Below are positions 46,605 through 57,849 of a stretch of DNA of 64,000 nt, piece by piece. Within the stretch, counting starts at the first letter, position 1. Every line of letters begins with the position of its first letter. The notes under the pieces were generated by a model, which worked only from the letters and a program-made list of their open reading frames with translations, had not been told where the DNA came from and did not search any database. The stretch spans positions 1-64,000 of the forward strand of contig CAJNOP010000849.1 of assembly GCA_905250075.1 (NCBI GenBank), written 5' to 3'. The position numbers and the translations under genes are program-made. This DNA is from Rotaria sp. Silwood1 (taxonomy: Eukaryota > Rotifera > Eurotatoria > Philodinida > Philodinidae).

Positions 46605-47680
46605 CGCACTACCCCTATCCTATCCCCTTATTCTAATCCCTTAATCTATCCCCTTATTCTATCCTCTTATTCTAATCCCTTAATCTATCCCCTTATTCCA
46701 AGCCCTTAATCTATCCCCTTATTCTAACCCCTTATTCTATCCTCTTATTGTAATCTCTTATTCTAACCGCTTAATCTATCCCCTTATGTTAATCCCTTAT
46801 TCTATCCCCTTATTCTAACCCCTTATGTTAACCCCTTATTCTAACCCCTTAATCTATCCCCTTATTCTAACCCCTTATTCTAACCCCTTATTCTAAATCC
46901 TTATTCTAACCCCTTAGNNNNNNNNNNTAGTCTAAATCCTTATTCTATCCCCTTATTCTAACCCCTTATTCTAACCCCTTAATCTATCCCTTTAATCTAT
47001 CCCCTTATTCTAACCCCTTATTCTAACCCCTTATTCTAATCTCTTATTCTAACCGCTTAATCTATCCCCTGATGTTAATCCCTTATTCTATCCCCTTATT
47101 CTAACCCCTTATGTTAATCCCTTAGTTTAACCCCTTAATCTAAATCCTTATTCTATCCCCTTATTCTAACCCCTTATGTTAATCCCTTATTCTAACCGCG
47201 TAATCTAACCCCTTAATCTAACTCCTTATTATAATCCCTTCATCTGTCCCCTTATTCTAATCCTTTATTCTAACTGCTTAATCTATCCCCTTATTCTAAC
47301 CCCTTATTCTATCCTCTTATTCTAACCCCTTACTCTAACCCCTTAATCTATATCCTTATTCTATCTCCTTATTCTAACCGTGTAATCTAAATCCTTATTC
47401 TAACCCCTTAATCTAACCCCTTATTATAATCCCTTCATCTCTTCCCTTATTCAATCCCATTATTCAAATCCCTCATGTTAATTTCCTATTCTAACCCCTG
47501 AATCTATCCCCTTATTCTAATCTCTTATTCCATTGCTTATTCTAATCTCTTATTCCATTGCTTATTCTAACCTCTTCATTTGAGGCCTCACTCTACTCTG
47601 TTGTTCTAATTTCTAATCCAAGTCATTAACCTATATCTATCCCCTTATTCTAACCGCTAATCTAACTTCTTCATCGATAT
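46605..47680. repeat. ~11-bp tandem array (TTATTCTAACCCC type), with 10-N gap
   Basis: About ninety imperfect copies of units such as CTTATTCTAACC and CTTAATCTATCC. N bases at 46918-46927 mark a gap within the array. Confidence 0.93.
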
Positions 47681-48060
47681 CAAGGGGAAAGAAACTGATT
47701 TCTAATGCCAGAAATCAATTTGAAATCAACAGAAATTGATAGAGATCATTGCTATTGTGTGTATATCTCAGCTTGTCAGAATTTTGATATCCATAATAGG
47801 GGTAAGAAATCACTGTTATCTGAGAAGGAAAAATTTGTGAGATTGATTTTTTCGTTAGGGAAGTGTATTTTCCGAAAATGATGATTTTCGTATAAACTTT
47901 GATCGGAAGCTATCGGAGTCGAGCAATCCAAATCTATAAGTGATTTCGAAAAATTTTCGAGTTTCAATTTTTTTGTCAGGGTGAAGCAATTTCTCATAGT
48001 TTTGCCAGCTCTATGGGAATATCCGCATTTCTGCAAAATAGGCCTTCAGTGGCCGAAAAA

Positions 48061-48555
48061 ATCAAGCTGATAAATTTTGAAAAGCGAGTCACAGATTCGA
48101 ATTCCTGGACCCCCATGACATTTGGCCAAACTTTATAGAAAATCGTTATTTTCTGAAAATAACCTTATCCTACCAAAAAAATGAAACTCACAAATTTTGT
48201 AAAACGGCTCATAGATTCGGATTCCCCGACCTCGATAACCTTTGGTCAAACTTTATAGAAAATCGTTATTTTTTGAAAATAGCCTTATCGTAACAAAAGA
48301 ATGAAAATCACAAATTTTGTATAACGACTCATAGATTCGGATTCCTCGAGCTCGATAACCTTTGATCAAAGTTTATAGAAAATCGTTACTTTTTGAAAAT
48401 AGCCTTATCCTAACAAAAGAATGAAAATCACAAATTTTGTAAAACAACTCATAGATTCGGATTCCTCGACCTCGATAACCTTCGATCAAACTTTATAGAA
48501 AATCGTTATTTTTTGAAAATAGCCTTATCGTAACAAAAGAATGAAACTCACAAAC
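48061..48555. repeat. 120-bp tandem repeat, ~4 copies
   Basis: Units start at 48061, 48181, 48301 and 48421, with a fifth broken off after about 15 bp at 48541. Each contains CATAGATTCGGATTCC, CTCGATAACCTTTG and TATAGAAAATCGTTATTTTT. Copies two to four are over 90 percent alike by eye; the first is more diverged. Confidence 0.92.
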
Positions 48556-48664
48556 TTTTCGTTACCGGTTATTTGGCAACGGAACGGTAGCGGACTTCGT
48601 CTAACTCGAAATCGTCAGAAATCATGGAAATCACTAGAAATCAAGAAATCGGAAATCAGTCTGT

Positions 48665-48905
48665 TCCTCTTTGATCTGTATCTGTCCCCTTATTCTACTT
48701 TCTTGTTCTACCCCTTTATTCTAACCTCTAATATAACTCCTTAATCTATATCTATCCCTAAATGTATCGTGCTTATCTAAGTCCTTAATCTATGTGTATC
48801 CCCTTATTCTAACTCGTTGTTGTAATGTCTTATTCCGTGGTCTTATTCTAACTCTTTAATGTATATCTGTCCGCTTATTGTAACCCTTAATATAACTTCT
48901 TAACG
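48665..48905. repeat. second block of the ~11-bp array
   Basis: The same unit and orientation as 46605-47680 (CCCCTTATTCTA, CTCCTTAATCTATATCTATC), more diverged. It is separated from the first block by the 120-bp repeats. Confidence 0.8.
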
Positions 48906-49720
48906 TTGATCTGAATTTCATATTGGTGAACATGTGTCCATAGTATAACGAGGGAAGAAAAACCTAAGTTCGGCACGAAATTGCTTGACTACGATGCCTT
49001 TAGAGGGCATATAGTAACCATCCAATTGAGCGCGACTCTTCGATTTTCACAGTAAAATGTGTCATAATACATCCAAATTTTAGGCTATTTGAAATATAAA
49101 AACGAATTAGAATTCTTTTGGGAACAAGGCCTTCTTTTACACTTCTCAGATTTCTTATGTTTTACAAAGCAACTTCACACAAATTAAGTAAGGTTTAGTC
49201 ATGCATATCGAGCACTGCTTTACCTGAAAATCACACGATAGAACATGAGAATAAAAAAGATCATATTGGAATGCTAATCGGATTTTGCATACTGCTTAAT
49301 GGGTTTTCGAAACTTTTTCTCGGAAACTCAAAGGTTTTCGCAACATTCGGAAACCCTAAGGGGTTTTCCAGTTATGTTCGGAAACCTTGCTAGATTTTTG
49401 GAAAACGCTTCGACCGTTTCCGATGCCCGGAAACCCAAAAGGGTTTTCGATAAAAAAATATCGAAAACCCAAAGGTATGCGAGGATACGCAATGGGTATC
49501 CGAAAAGGTTTTCGAAGCAAAAGCGGTTTCCGAGAATACGGTTGAAGGTTTCCGAATCCGCTCTCTCCAAAATCCATTGGTTTCCGGATGCTCGGAAACC
49601 CTCAAGGTATTGTCAGAAACTCAACATAAGTTCGGAAACCCTTCCGGAAACCTAAAAAGGTTTGCGAAAAGGTTTCCGAAGGGGTATCGGTTTCCGAGGA
49701 AACCTTTTTTTTTTAGAGTG

Positions 49721-50729
49721 TACAGATAGTTTCTTTTGATTAAACTAATTTCTTTGATTTAAAATTGATAAAAAATATAAAAAAATGAGGTGTTGCCCTC
49801 TTAAACTCATCTATCTTATTTAGCTAATTTAAAATGTGTAAACTGAAAATTCTTTTGCAGACTATCATTGGTGTCCAACGTAATTGATTAACAGCATAAG
49901 GATCCGTCTTACTGCTTTTGACATTTCGAAAAAATACTTTCTCTTTTTTTTAGGATGATCTGTTTTTGTTTGCATTGTTGCTCTTGACTCTTTATTGTTC
50001 ATTTTTAGTAATTTATCATCTTTATTCTTATACATATTGCATTAAATCACAAATAAGACTTTTGTAAGTATCTGCTGCAGGAGACATGGAATAGTTCAGA
50101 AAAATTTTTATTTTTCGTCTAGATCGACTTACGAACATTGATATTGATCATTTTTCAAAAGTTATAGCTTGATCAATGCACGGATATATTTACACAAAAG
50201 TAATAAAGTGCGCTATTTAAATCGTTCATCAATATATTCCAGTCATTCAAACTTCGCTGAAAATTTTAGAAAATTTCAAACCATTTTGACCCTAATAGTT
50301 ACCTTCTGGCAAAATTCAGGTTTGCTTCGACTGATTTTTGACGAAAGTCACGATTTTCTGTGGCCACGCAATATTGGATCTAACTTTTTTCGATAGGCTT
50401 CAGAGGTTATATCTAATCACTTGATGATGTTAAAACGATTAGAGTCTAGTCTATTGAATACTATTTTATTAACGAACATTATTCTTCAGAAAGAATTTCA
50501 TAGATAAATGAAGGAACATCCTTTTGTATTTGTTCAAAATTTCGAGACTAGGATTTTCTCTTCACTGAAATTGTACGTTTTGCACTTGTTAAAAAAATTT
50601 TGACAATCGTTGATTTTCTGTCTTTATCCTATATATACATTAAATAGTAATCAAATAGCTTTGATTACTTCACAAATCCGTATTGTGCAAAACATTATTT
50701 AATCAAGATAAAGTGTAAATAACTTACTC
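49721..50729. other. no gene recognised
   Basis: AT-rich sequence between the array element and the ADP-ribosyltransferase relic. Confidence 0.4.
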
Positions 50730-51260
50730 GGTGGCACAGTGTTATCATCAATTTCAATCAAGTGTACAACATGTGAACCGTTTGGATGATCTAACGTGTT
50801 GGTTTTTACACAAAATTCCGTACTCACTCGTAAAGTAACTTCATCTTCGTTCTCATACTGGGTATAACCAGAAACTTTTTCCCATTGGCGGCTTCAATGA
50901 GAAAAAGAGTTGAACTTTTGTCTTTCTCAAGGAAATTTCTAATAATGTCGATTGATAACGAACATGAATTAATACTCCACCATGTCAGAGTTTGATCTTT
51001 GGAGAGGCTCTTGACAATGTCACGAGGTACATCTCTCCATACAACTTGTTTAACAGTAGGTAACTTATCCAATGCTGTATCAAATAATTTTAAATATGAA
51101 AACCATATCTTAAGTGCTTGTTAATTTTCTGATCGTAATTTCCTATTTAATACACGATACAAAGCAGTATCATCCCCATTTCATTGTGTAAATGTATACA
51201 GCAGCTGATTGATCATGTACTAGTCCATGGACTGATCGAAAAGGACATTTTTGTCTGGCC
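50730..51260 (-). pseudogene. arginine ADP-ribosyltransferase (ART) domain relic
   Basis: Minus-strand blocks in order resemble the ART domains common in bdelloids: HDQSAAVYIYTMKWG, LYRVLNRKLRSEN, LKLFDTALDKLPTVKQVVWR, LTWWSINSCS (the family's Ser motif) and YENEDEVTLRVSTEF (the Glu motif region), ending at NTVPPS near 50734. The family transfers ADP-ribose from NAD to protein arginines. Here the blocks are spread over three frames, with an in-frame TAA (about 51121) and frame breaks near 50890 and 51175, so the copy is non-functional. Confidence 0.78.
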
Positions 51261-51639
51261 TCCTTTATGTAACGAGGTAATTCGTTGATTTGAAACTAGA
51301 CAGATTCAAGTGCTTTTTCCAGTGTAACGTCTTTTGCACTGCGTTAACTGTACACCGGTGGAAGTTTTTAAAATGAAACATCAATGTCACCAAAGCGACT
51401 CTTTCGCACGTGTTTCATATGCTTTTAAATGTTGATGAAAGTACAATTATTATTAATTTGAAATAATTGATCAAAATACTTCTTGTTTATTTTCCTATAG
51501 AGCATTGTAAAGAAAATGCCGTTAGCGTAATCCTTGAGAGATTCAAACGTGAAACAGAATCTAGCTACTCGCACTAGGTATGCAGATGTCGATGATAGTG
51601 TGGTGGAGAGTCAATGAAAGATCAAAATCCATATCCTTT
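51261..51639. other. no gene recognised
   Basis: AT-rich sequence just upstream of the ART relic on its strand. The relic's N-terminal part may fade into it. Confidence 0.35.
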
Positions 51640-52352
51640 TGTTTGAATAACTTTCGATAGGAAGAAGATAGAGATCTAGAGTGTTCAGCATTCGACAGAG
51701 TTTTGAGGGTGAAGTTTCAAAGAAATTTTCCATTACATTTTGTTTTCTAATATAACTATTCTATACAGAAAATCATTCTCGTTCTATTTACGCAAAGGTC
51801 ATATTTCTAACATGTTACGTCCGGCAAATATGATGATTTTCCGAAAATCCTGATTTTCGTACAGTGGGCCTCTGATCACTCGAAAATAGGTCTGGAATAA
51901 GAGCATCAACCATGCTGAGTCCATTGGTGATATTTTTTATTATTTCAGATTAATCTAACATCTGTACACAGGACTTTCAAAATATCGGCTGTTTCGACAC
52001 TGTGGTGGGGGAAAAGCTATCCCCATTGAACTCAGCATGGTCGATAATCTCTTTCTAGACCTGTTTGGAGTGATCAGACACTAACTGTACGAAAACCAGA
52101 ATTTCTGGGAAATCCTCATATTTACTGAATGGAACATTCTAGGAGAAATATGAGCTTTGCGTAAATAGAAAAAGAATAATTATTTCATATAGAATGGTTA
52201 TGTTACAAAACAAAATGTAATGGAAAATTTCATCCTCAAAACTTTCATGAAGAAATTCAACTGATTGGTTAATTTTCGAACCAAGAAAACCAAGATCGTT
52301 ATATGCTGAGAAAATCAGATCTCTGTCTTGTTCCTATCGGGAGTTATTCGAA
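51640..52352. mobile_element. 713-bp foldback element
   Basis: Arms of about 290 bp (51640-51925 and 52020-52352) are reverse complements at about 80-85 percent by eye, sharing GAATAACT, CGATAGGAA, AGAGATCT, TTTTCCATTACATTTTGTTT, TTACGCAAAG and ATGCTGAGT. The ~100-bp centre has no gene. Confidence 0.8.
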
Positions 52353-52954
52353 AAACATCCGAATGCATTGACTTCTGGCTCCGATAGTAGTTTATTTGCA
52401 TTGCTCGAAATGTAAAAAATCATGAATCAAACTCTTGCTTCATACTTAAATTATTCCTGATAGATTGAATTACACGTAATCTTTGCATATCGCATAGGAA
52501 AAAAGCGAAACAAACTTACTTGCAAATATTTGTTGTACGCCAAAGTTTGCAATAGAAATGTGAGTCGTTTTAACATCATTTTATGCTTCCTTCTAGCGTG
52601 CATGTTATTAGATTTTTCTTCGGACATGATTCATTCTTTGCAACACAATATTTCACTCTTATCTCATACTCAATAAAAGATTTTTCTTCTATCATTCCAA
52701 TTATCCCGCAATACTTATATAAGCTTTGAAATTATTTCAAAGATGTTTTATGACAGGAAAATTTTATCGTGATGTGAACCATTCAGAGTAGATTTGGTGT
52801 GAATGTGGTAAGAGGGAAACGACTGACTGTGTGACTTTTTGACTTTAATTAATGACTTTAAAAAACATATATCCCCGCGGACAAATTTTATTACAATGTG
52901 ATAAACAGATCATAGTGAAATAAAATCCTTATGTCATATTTTTACTTGGTAATA
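52353..52954. other. no gene recognised
   Basis: AT-rich sequence. Nothing supportable. Confidence 0.4.
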
Positions 52955-53007
52955 AAATTAGGTGTGGATGTTAGCATCAATCCCACACCTATAGCCACAC
53001 CTAATTT
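52955..53007. repeat. short GGTGTGG hairpin with symmetric AAATTA ends
   Basis: AAATTAGGTGTGG and CCACACCTAATTT are exact complements, with CCCACACC repeated inside the right arm. It is a small relative of the telomere-like hairpins. Confidence 0.75.
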
Positions 53008-53009
53008 AA

Positions 53010-53131
53010 TCTACGTTTTCGAATACTCCAAAATACTAGTAGACCAGTGTAAGACTCTTGGAATTATTATAGTAAATATGCCAGCGACTCCTCTAGAAGC
53101 CTTGAAACAAATTCTTGCTCTTGTCCAGGTA
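53010..53131 (+). other. possible exon-like fragment beside a hairpin
   Basis: The open frame reads IYVFEYSKILVDQCKTLGI and MPATPLEALKQILALVQ and ends at a donor-like CAG|GTATAA. It starts directly at the hairpin 52955-53007. No family is recognised; weak evidence. Confidence 0.2.
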
Positions 53132-53352
53132 TAACTTGACGGGCTCTACTCTGTAAAATAATTAAACTTTTCACTGTTCAAATAACAAACGAAATTTAGT
53201 TGCCGATAAAAGTCTTTCTTCCTAGTGTTCACTTCTAAACCTGTGCTGTCCCAATAATTGAGAGTGATGGATACAGAATTGAGTTCTCTGTCGAAGGATT
53301 GTTTTTTTGACAAGCATCATGAAGCAAAAGATAATTGTTTACTCAAATGCTT

Positions 53353-53442
53353 AGTGTGGGTGTAGATGCAGTTCAAGGGAAGATTATGATTTGCAAGCCA
53401 AGTCCTACACCGACATCTTCACATCCGCATTTATACACACTG
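53353..53442. repeat. telomere-like hairpin, degenerate
   Basis: AGTGTGGGTGTAGATG, loop GTTCAAGGGAAGATTA (family loop variant), then CCTACACCGACATCTTCACA and ACACACT. Confidence 0.65.
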
Positions 53443-55900
53443 ACAAATCTTTAGGAAGTTCAGCTATTAAAAGAGTTTGAATAGTAATATATAGAATGTG
53501 AGTTTTATATTATAGGTTCAGTAACTGAAAATGATCATAATGATCAATTAGTAGTGAGCTCCTGTCAAGCATATTGAGGTTTTCACTTACCCATGCACAG
53601 TCGGGAATTAGATCAATCTCTTTTTTGCGGTGGTGTAAACAAGAAGGTGATCCTCTTGTTTATGAAAATACATCAATTTAAAGTATTATTACTTTGACAA
53701 CAACTCTAAATTGGCACGAAAAAGTCAGAAATAATTGAGAAAACATGTAGTTTTAAAATCAATCTAATATTCACAAATTGTTTTTATTATTTCAATTATT
53801 ATTTCGTATAAACTGATGTTGAAAGATCGTAATAACATTTTATTTACAATTGATAAGAGTGAAAAAACAGTGTAAACATCGAAGTGAAAACTCAATTTTT
53901 ATTTTCGCAATCATGCATATAGATGTACATGTGAACACATGAGGTTTAATCACACAAGTCATCTATCCAATAGTATCTTTATGCATTTCTGTATAACTGT
54001 AATGCTCGACTAATTCTATTCTTTTCTGTGCTCATAGGAACTATATCATGATTTAGTATAATACCAACGGAATTTGACGATTATTCGTCAATTGAATGCA
54101 TCATGTGTTTATGGATCAACAGATTGTTGTATTCTTTGTCAACAAACATACTGAAGACAGTTATTTTCGGCATAACAAATCTGTATGTCAAACGATGAGA
54201 GAATCAGATTTATCTTTGATTAGTTAAATAATTAACAATACGTCAATGATATTTTGTATCCATGATCTCAAATTTACAGGAAATAGGCAAGTAAGTATTA
54301 GCATTACAATCATTCCTTTATTGAACTTCTGTACATAATTTGAGAAAAGTATTTTACAGTTATCGTTATTCAACGGAATCCACCACTTTAACATAATTCA
54401 GAATCAGATAAATCAATATTTAGAAAAAAATTGAACATAGCTTACGCAAAACTCTTTGAATTATTGATTATTTCGTAACGGAAAATATCACTACCAACGA
54501 GTCACAATCGTATACAACGCTAGAAGATGATATTTCTCCAGAGACTATGATCGAAACAATGACTACGACAATACTGATATGTAAGTTAGAGAGTTTTCAA
54601 TGTATTGATACTTGAATATCGTACTTTTAGCGAACAAGTAGACTGCTATTGATTCATTTTCTGCAACAATCATGTGTATCTCAAAACCAATGTTGATTGA
54701 TAGATAAAGTCTGTTTGAATATTTAATACAAATAGTAATTAAAATAACTCGCCCAAGTCTACCACAAAATAATATTTTATATGCGATTCCTTGAATACGC
54801 ATCCCGATGATTCCACATCAATACGAAGTTTCGTATCAAAAATCAATTCATTTATTTCAAATTATATCGTATAGTTACAATGATATGTCAAATTAAAAAC
54901 TGCATCGAACAAGCAGAAAATAACACCTAACAACAAACATTCGAACACCGAACAAGTAAGGTCTTCTTCAAGATTCGCACAGACATAATAATGTACTGAT
55001 TGCATGTATTCATGATTATGAAATAACAAACAATAAAAATGTAAGAAAAAAATACATTATAGAAATATTTTCTTCTACGCCTCCCATTTGTATTAGTTTA
55101 GTACAAGCCTAATAATAGGTATGATTATAAAACATGTAATTAATAAACACCAACTTGAAGATTTATAATATGATTTACAAACAATCAAAAGTATTCATAT
55201 AACTAATAATGCTGTGATGAATGCAAGTATTTAAGTCGACATTCTTCTTAATATAACAATGCAAATATCAATACAACAAATATGGTTCGATCAGATTTAA
55301 ATCAATTCATGTGGCTCTGATTTCTTGCTTATTTTCATCTATCATCGAATTATTTTATTTATTTATTTATAAGAATTTCCATAAAAAAAAATTTCTCCCA
55401 GTCTATTTTTCTTGAGAGTAATTATCCTTGAGGAGCAAACACAAGAACGCTGTTTTGGTAAAAACTTATGGTAATAAAAACTTAGTGACGGGTAAATTGT
55501 AATACCTCTGTTCAGTTTGCAGGTAAAAATGATATTATATTCTTCTGTGATAATGCGGTGGATGTTTGAGTGAAGGAATGACCCACACTCTACACAAATA
55601 AATGGCTATTTTCTTCAAATCAATCATAATAATAATTCGCTTAGTAAACCCTTCAACGCATACTCTACAGTGAGGCATCAACAAAAAAATATAAAAAATA
55701 TCTTTATATAAACATTTTACATAAATTAATTAAAATTTGCTAAAAGAAAATACGTTTGTCATCCGTATCAAGCTATAATCTAGCTTTTGTTGTCATCATT
55801 AATATTTATTTTTCTTTTTTTTCTTGACATTTTAAACAAACATGTTAGTCCTAAATCTTTCTTAAAAATACAGAAATACTTATTTCAAAAAATATAGATC
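53443..55900. other. no gene recognised
   Basis: A 2.5-kb AT-rich interval. A weak GTGGATGTTTGAGTG/ACCCACACTCTACAC hairpin at about 55558-55596 may be another decayed family member. A cysteine-containing open stretch near 54090-54150 (CVYGSTDCCILCQQTY) has no recognised family. Confidence 0.35.
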
Positions 55901-56737
55901 TTAAACAGATTTAGTTGCCTTCAGAGCATATATCATAGGAATTTTTTTCTCCAAGCCTTTGATTTGATAAAATCCGTCGTCTGTCTTAACACTATTTAGA
56001 AAACAATCATAGGGTGAATAATCGAATTCTTGTAGAACATTAATTCGAAGACCATGGTTAATAAGTGCCTGAAAAATTTCACTAAGACTGTGATTCCATT
56101 CGACACTTGAATTCGATATTGGAGCATTACGATCAGTATAAGTACCATCACGTTGACAGATGAACGTTTTCTGATTAAAATATGATTCTTCAATACGTGA
56201 AAACATTTCATCAAACATCCATAGAACAGGATGAAATTCTACCATAATAAACACACCATTTGGTTTCAAATACTGAGAAATTAAAGACGCCCATTTATTA
56301 ATATCAGGTAACCAACCTACAACCCCGTATGAAGTGAAAACAATATCAAATAGTTCACCTTGATTACATGACAAATGTTTTTGTAAATCATAGATATTGC
56401 AACAGATAAATCTTGTCGATGTTGTAAGATTGAGAGTTTCAGCTAACTCCCGAGCTTTATCAATAGCTCGATCAGACAAATCAACGCCAGTAACATGTTG
56501 TGCACCACGTCGAACAAGTGAAAGTGAATCAAGTCCAAAATGACATTGTAAATGAAGAATACGTTGACCTTGTATATTACCTAACAAATCAATTTCAATT
56601 TTATTTAATGAATCAACACCAGCAAGAAAACCAGCAACATTGTACATGGATGATACAACATGATAATCAACTTTATCATTCCATAAACGGCGATTAATAT
56701 TGACAAAATTAGTTACAGAACCATCCTTATCAGCCAT
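55901..56737 (-). CDS. class I SAM-dependent methyltransferase, intronless, bacterial type
   Basis: An intact 278-residue protein with the Rossmann-fold methyltransferase order: start NRRLWNDKVDYHVVSS, motif I region ILHLQCHFGLDSLSLVRRGA (about 59-78), the acidic residue of motif II in VTGVDLSDRAIDKARELA, then FDIVFTSYGVVGWLPDINKW (motif IV region) and FIMVEFHPVLWMFDEMF. The C-terminal part includes WNHSLSEIFQALINHGLRI. It transfers a methyl group from S-adenosylmethionine to an unknown acceptor, probably a small molecule. The layout and motif wording are those of uncharacterised bacterial methyltransferases, and no intron interrupts it, so acquisition from bacteria is plausible but unproven. 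The ATG at 56737 begins a conventional N-terminus. Confidence 0.9.
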   Translation of the reverse strand: MADKDGSVTNFVNINRRLWNDKVDYHVVSSMYNVAGFLAGVDSLNKIEIDLLGNIQGQRILHLQCHFGLDSLSLVRRGAQHVTGVDLSDRAIDKARELAETLNLTTSTRFICCNIYDLQKHLSCNQGELFDIVFTSYGVVGWLPDINKWASLISQYLKPNGVFIMVEFHPVLWMFDEMFSRIEESYFNQKTFICQRDGTYTDRNAPISNSSVEWNHSLSEIFQALINHGLRINVLQEFDYSPYDCFLNSVKTDDGFYQIKGLEKKIPMIYALKATKSV

Positions 56738-57849
56738 GGAAGTCGAATAAAAAAAACGTGCTTTGATGTAGTGTTTTTATTCACAATTGTAATTTCATAA
56801 TATTTATTCTTCTTGCCCAATGCGTATTTGCCTTTGTTACTAGAACAAGATAAACAATATGAGTCAGGATCGTATAACAAAAACTAACTCAGAATCAAAG
56901 GCTAAAACAAAAAACTTGTTAATATGACCTCTAGCGCATGCTAAAGCGTGAAATCACATCCTCTTGCTTTTTTTAAATTTATTACACATAGTCAGAGCTT
57001 CAAAAATAAACTATTTTAAAAAACGTCTAACAAATGAATAAATCAAAATTACTATTATTTTTGTAGTCGATATACGTGCTTTGAAGTTGTATCTTTTCGA
57101 AAATGTCCGTATTTATAATCACCTATCTAAAAACTTATATAAATTATCGGAGAGTGTGGGTGTGGGTGGATGTGGGTGTCTGAGTTAGTTGTCTTTATCA
57201 ACGCCCACACCCCATCGAACATTCGGAAAATGTTAGTGAAGCTTCCACGTAATGAACGAACTGAACTAGAGGGAAAGGAGAAGATAAAATGCCGAAATAA
57301 GAGAGAACAAAAAGAGAGAAAGACGATAGAGAGGAAAAAAAAGAAAAGTTCATTTGAATTTTTGAAAAATCAATATTGTTCCAAGGTTTGTCTTGTGTCC
57401 AATTTTTTCTTTTCCTTTTCGTTTCTTTTTATTACTTAATTTATCATAAAAAATATCTATTGATAGATGTTTTTTTTGTCTTGTACTACATACATATGAT
57501 CGATTTACTAGTACATACTTGAACAAAAGCGCTGTTTTTTCGACTATCTTTGATTTTATATTTGAATTCGTGGTCTTCAGAAGAGACTTTAGAAAGGATT
57601 TTTCGTACAGCTGAAATATCTTCACAGATTGCATGAATCTATTGAAATGTAGGTGTGGGGTGCGGATGTTTGTCTTTTCTTCACCTAAACCTCACATCCA
57701 CATTCACATAACAAATACATCCTCTTTCTCCATCCGTCCATCCATCTTTCGAACTGAAAAGCATTTGAATGGTTAAATAAAGCTTTTATCTAAATTTAAG
57801 AACATTATAATCAAGTGAATAAAATAAAAAAGTACAAAGAGATGAAAGG
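56738..57849. repeat. intergenic with two telomere-like hairpins (57152-57213 and 57649-57709)
   Basis: No gene. The first hairpin has GTGTGGGTGTGGGTGGATGT facing GCCCACACCCCA, with a loop that on the reverse strand reads GATAAAGAC. The second has GTAGGTGTGGGGTGCGGATG facing CCTCACATCCACATTC, with a loop that on the reverse strand reads GAAGAAAAGAC. A purine-rich run lies at 57240-57350. Confidence 0.7.

Larger units (their letters stand above)
46405..49720. mobile_element. 3.3-kb unclassified element made of tandem arrays, TA-flanked
   Basis: The ends are inverted: CACTCTAAAAAAAAAAGG at 46405 and its exact complement ending at 49720, continuing with GGAAACC on both sides; TA lies immediately outside each end. 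Inside each end is a field of GGAAACC/GGTTTCC motifs (46420-46605 and 49300-49710). Between them are long arrays of an ~11-bp unit and a 120-bp tandem repeat. No transposase was found. An assembly gap of 10 N lies within. Superfamily unknown; a two-base TA target and CAC ends are compatible with several. Confidence 0.85.

Noticed and set aside
46605-48905. Arrays of short repeats as a possible CRISPR
   Set aside because: Units are contiguous ~11-bp and 120-bp tandem repeats without unique spacers, in animal DNA. They are satellites inside a transposon-like element.
49299-49655. 118-residue plus-strand open frame and overlapping minus-strand frames
   Set aside because: They arise from the GGAAACC motif field at the end of the 3.3-kb element, and all frames are open together because of the repeat.
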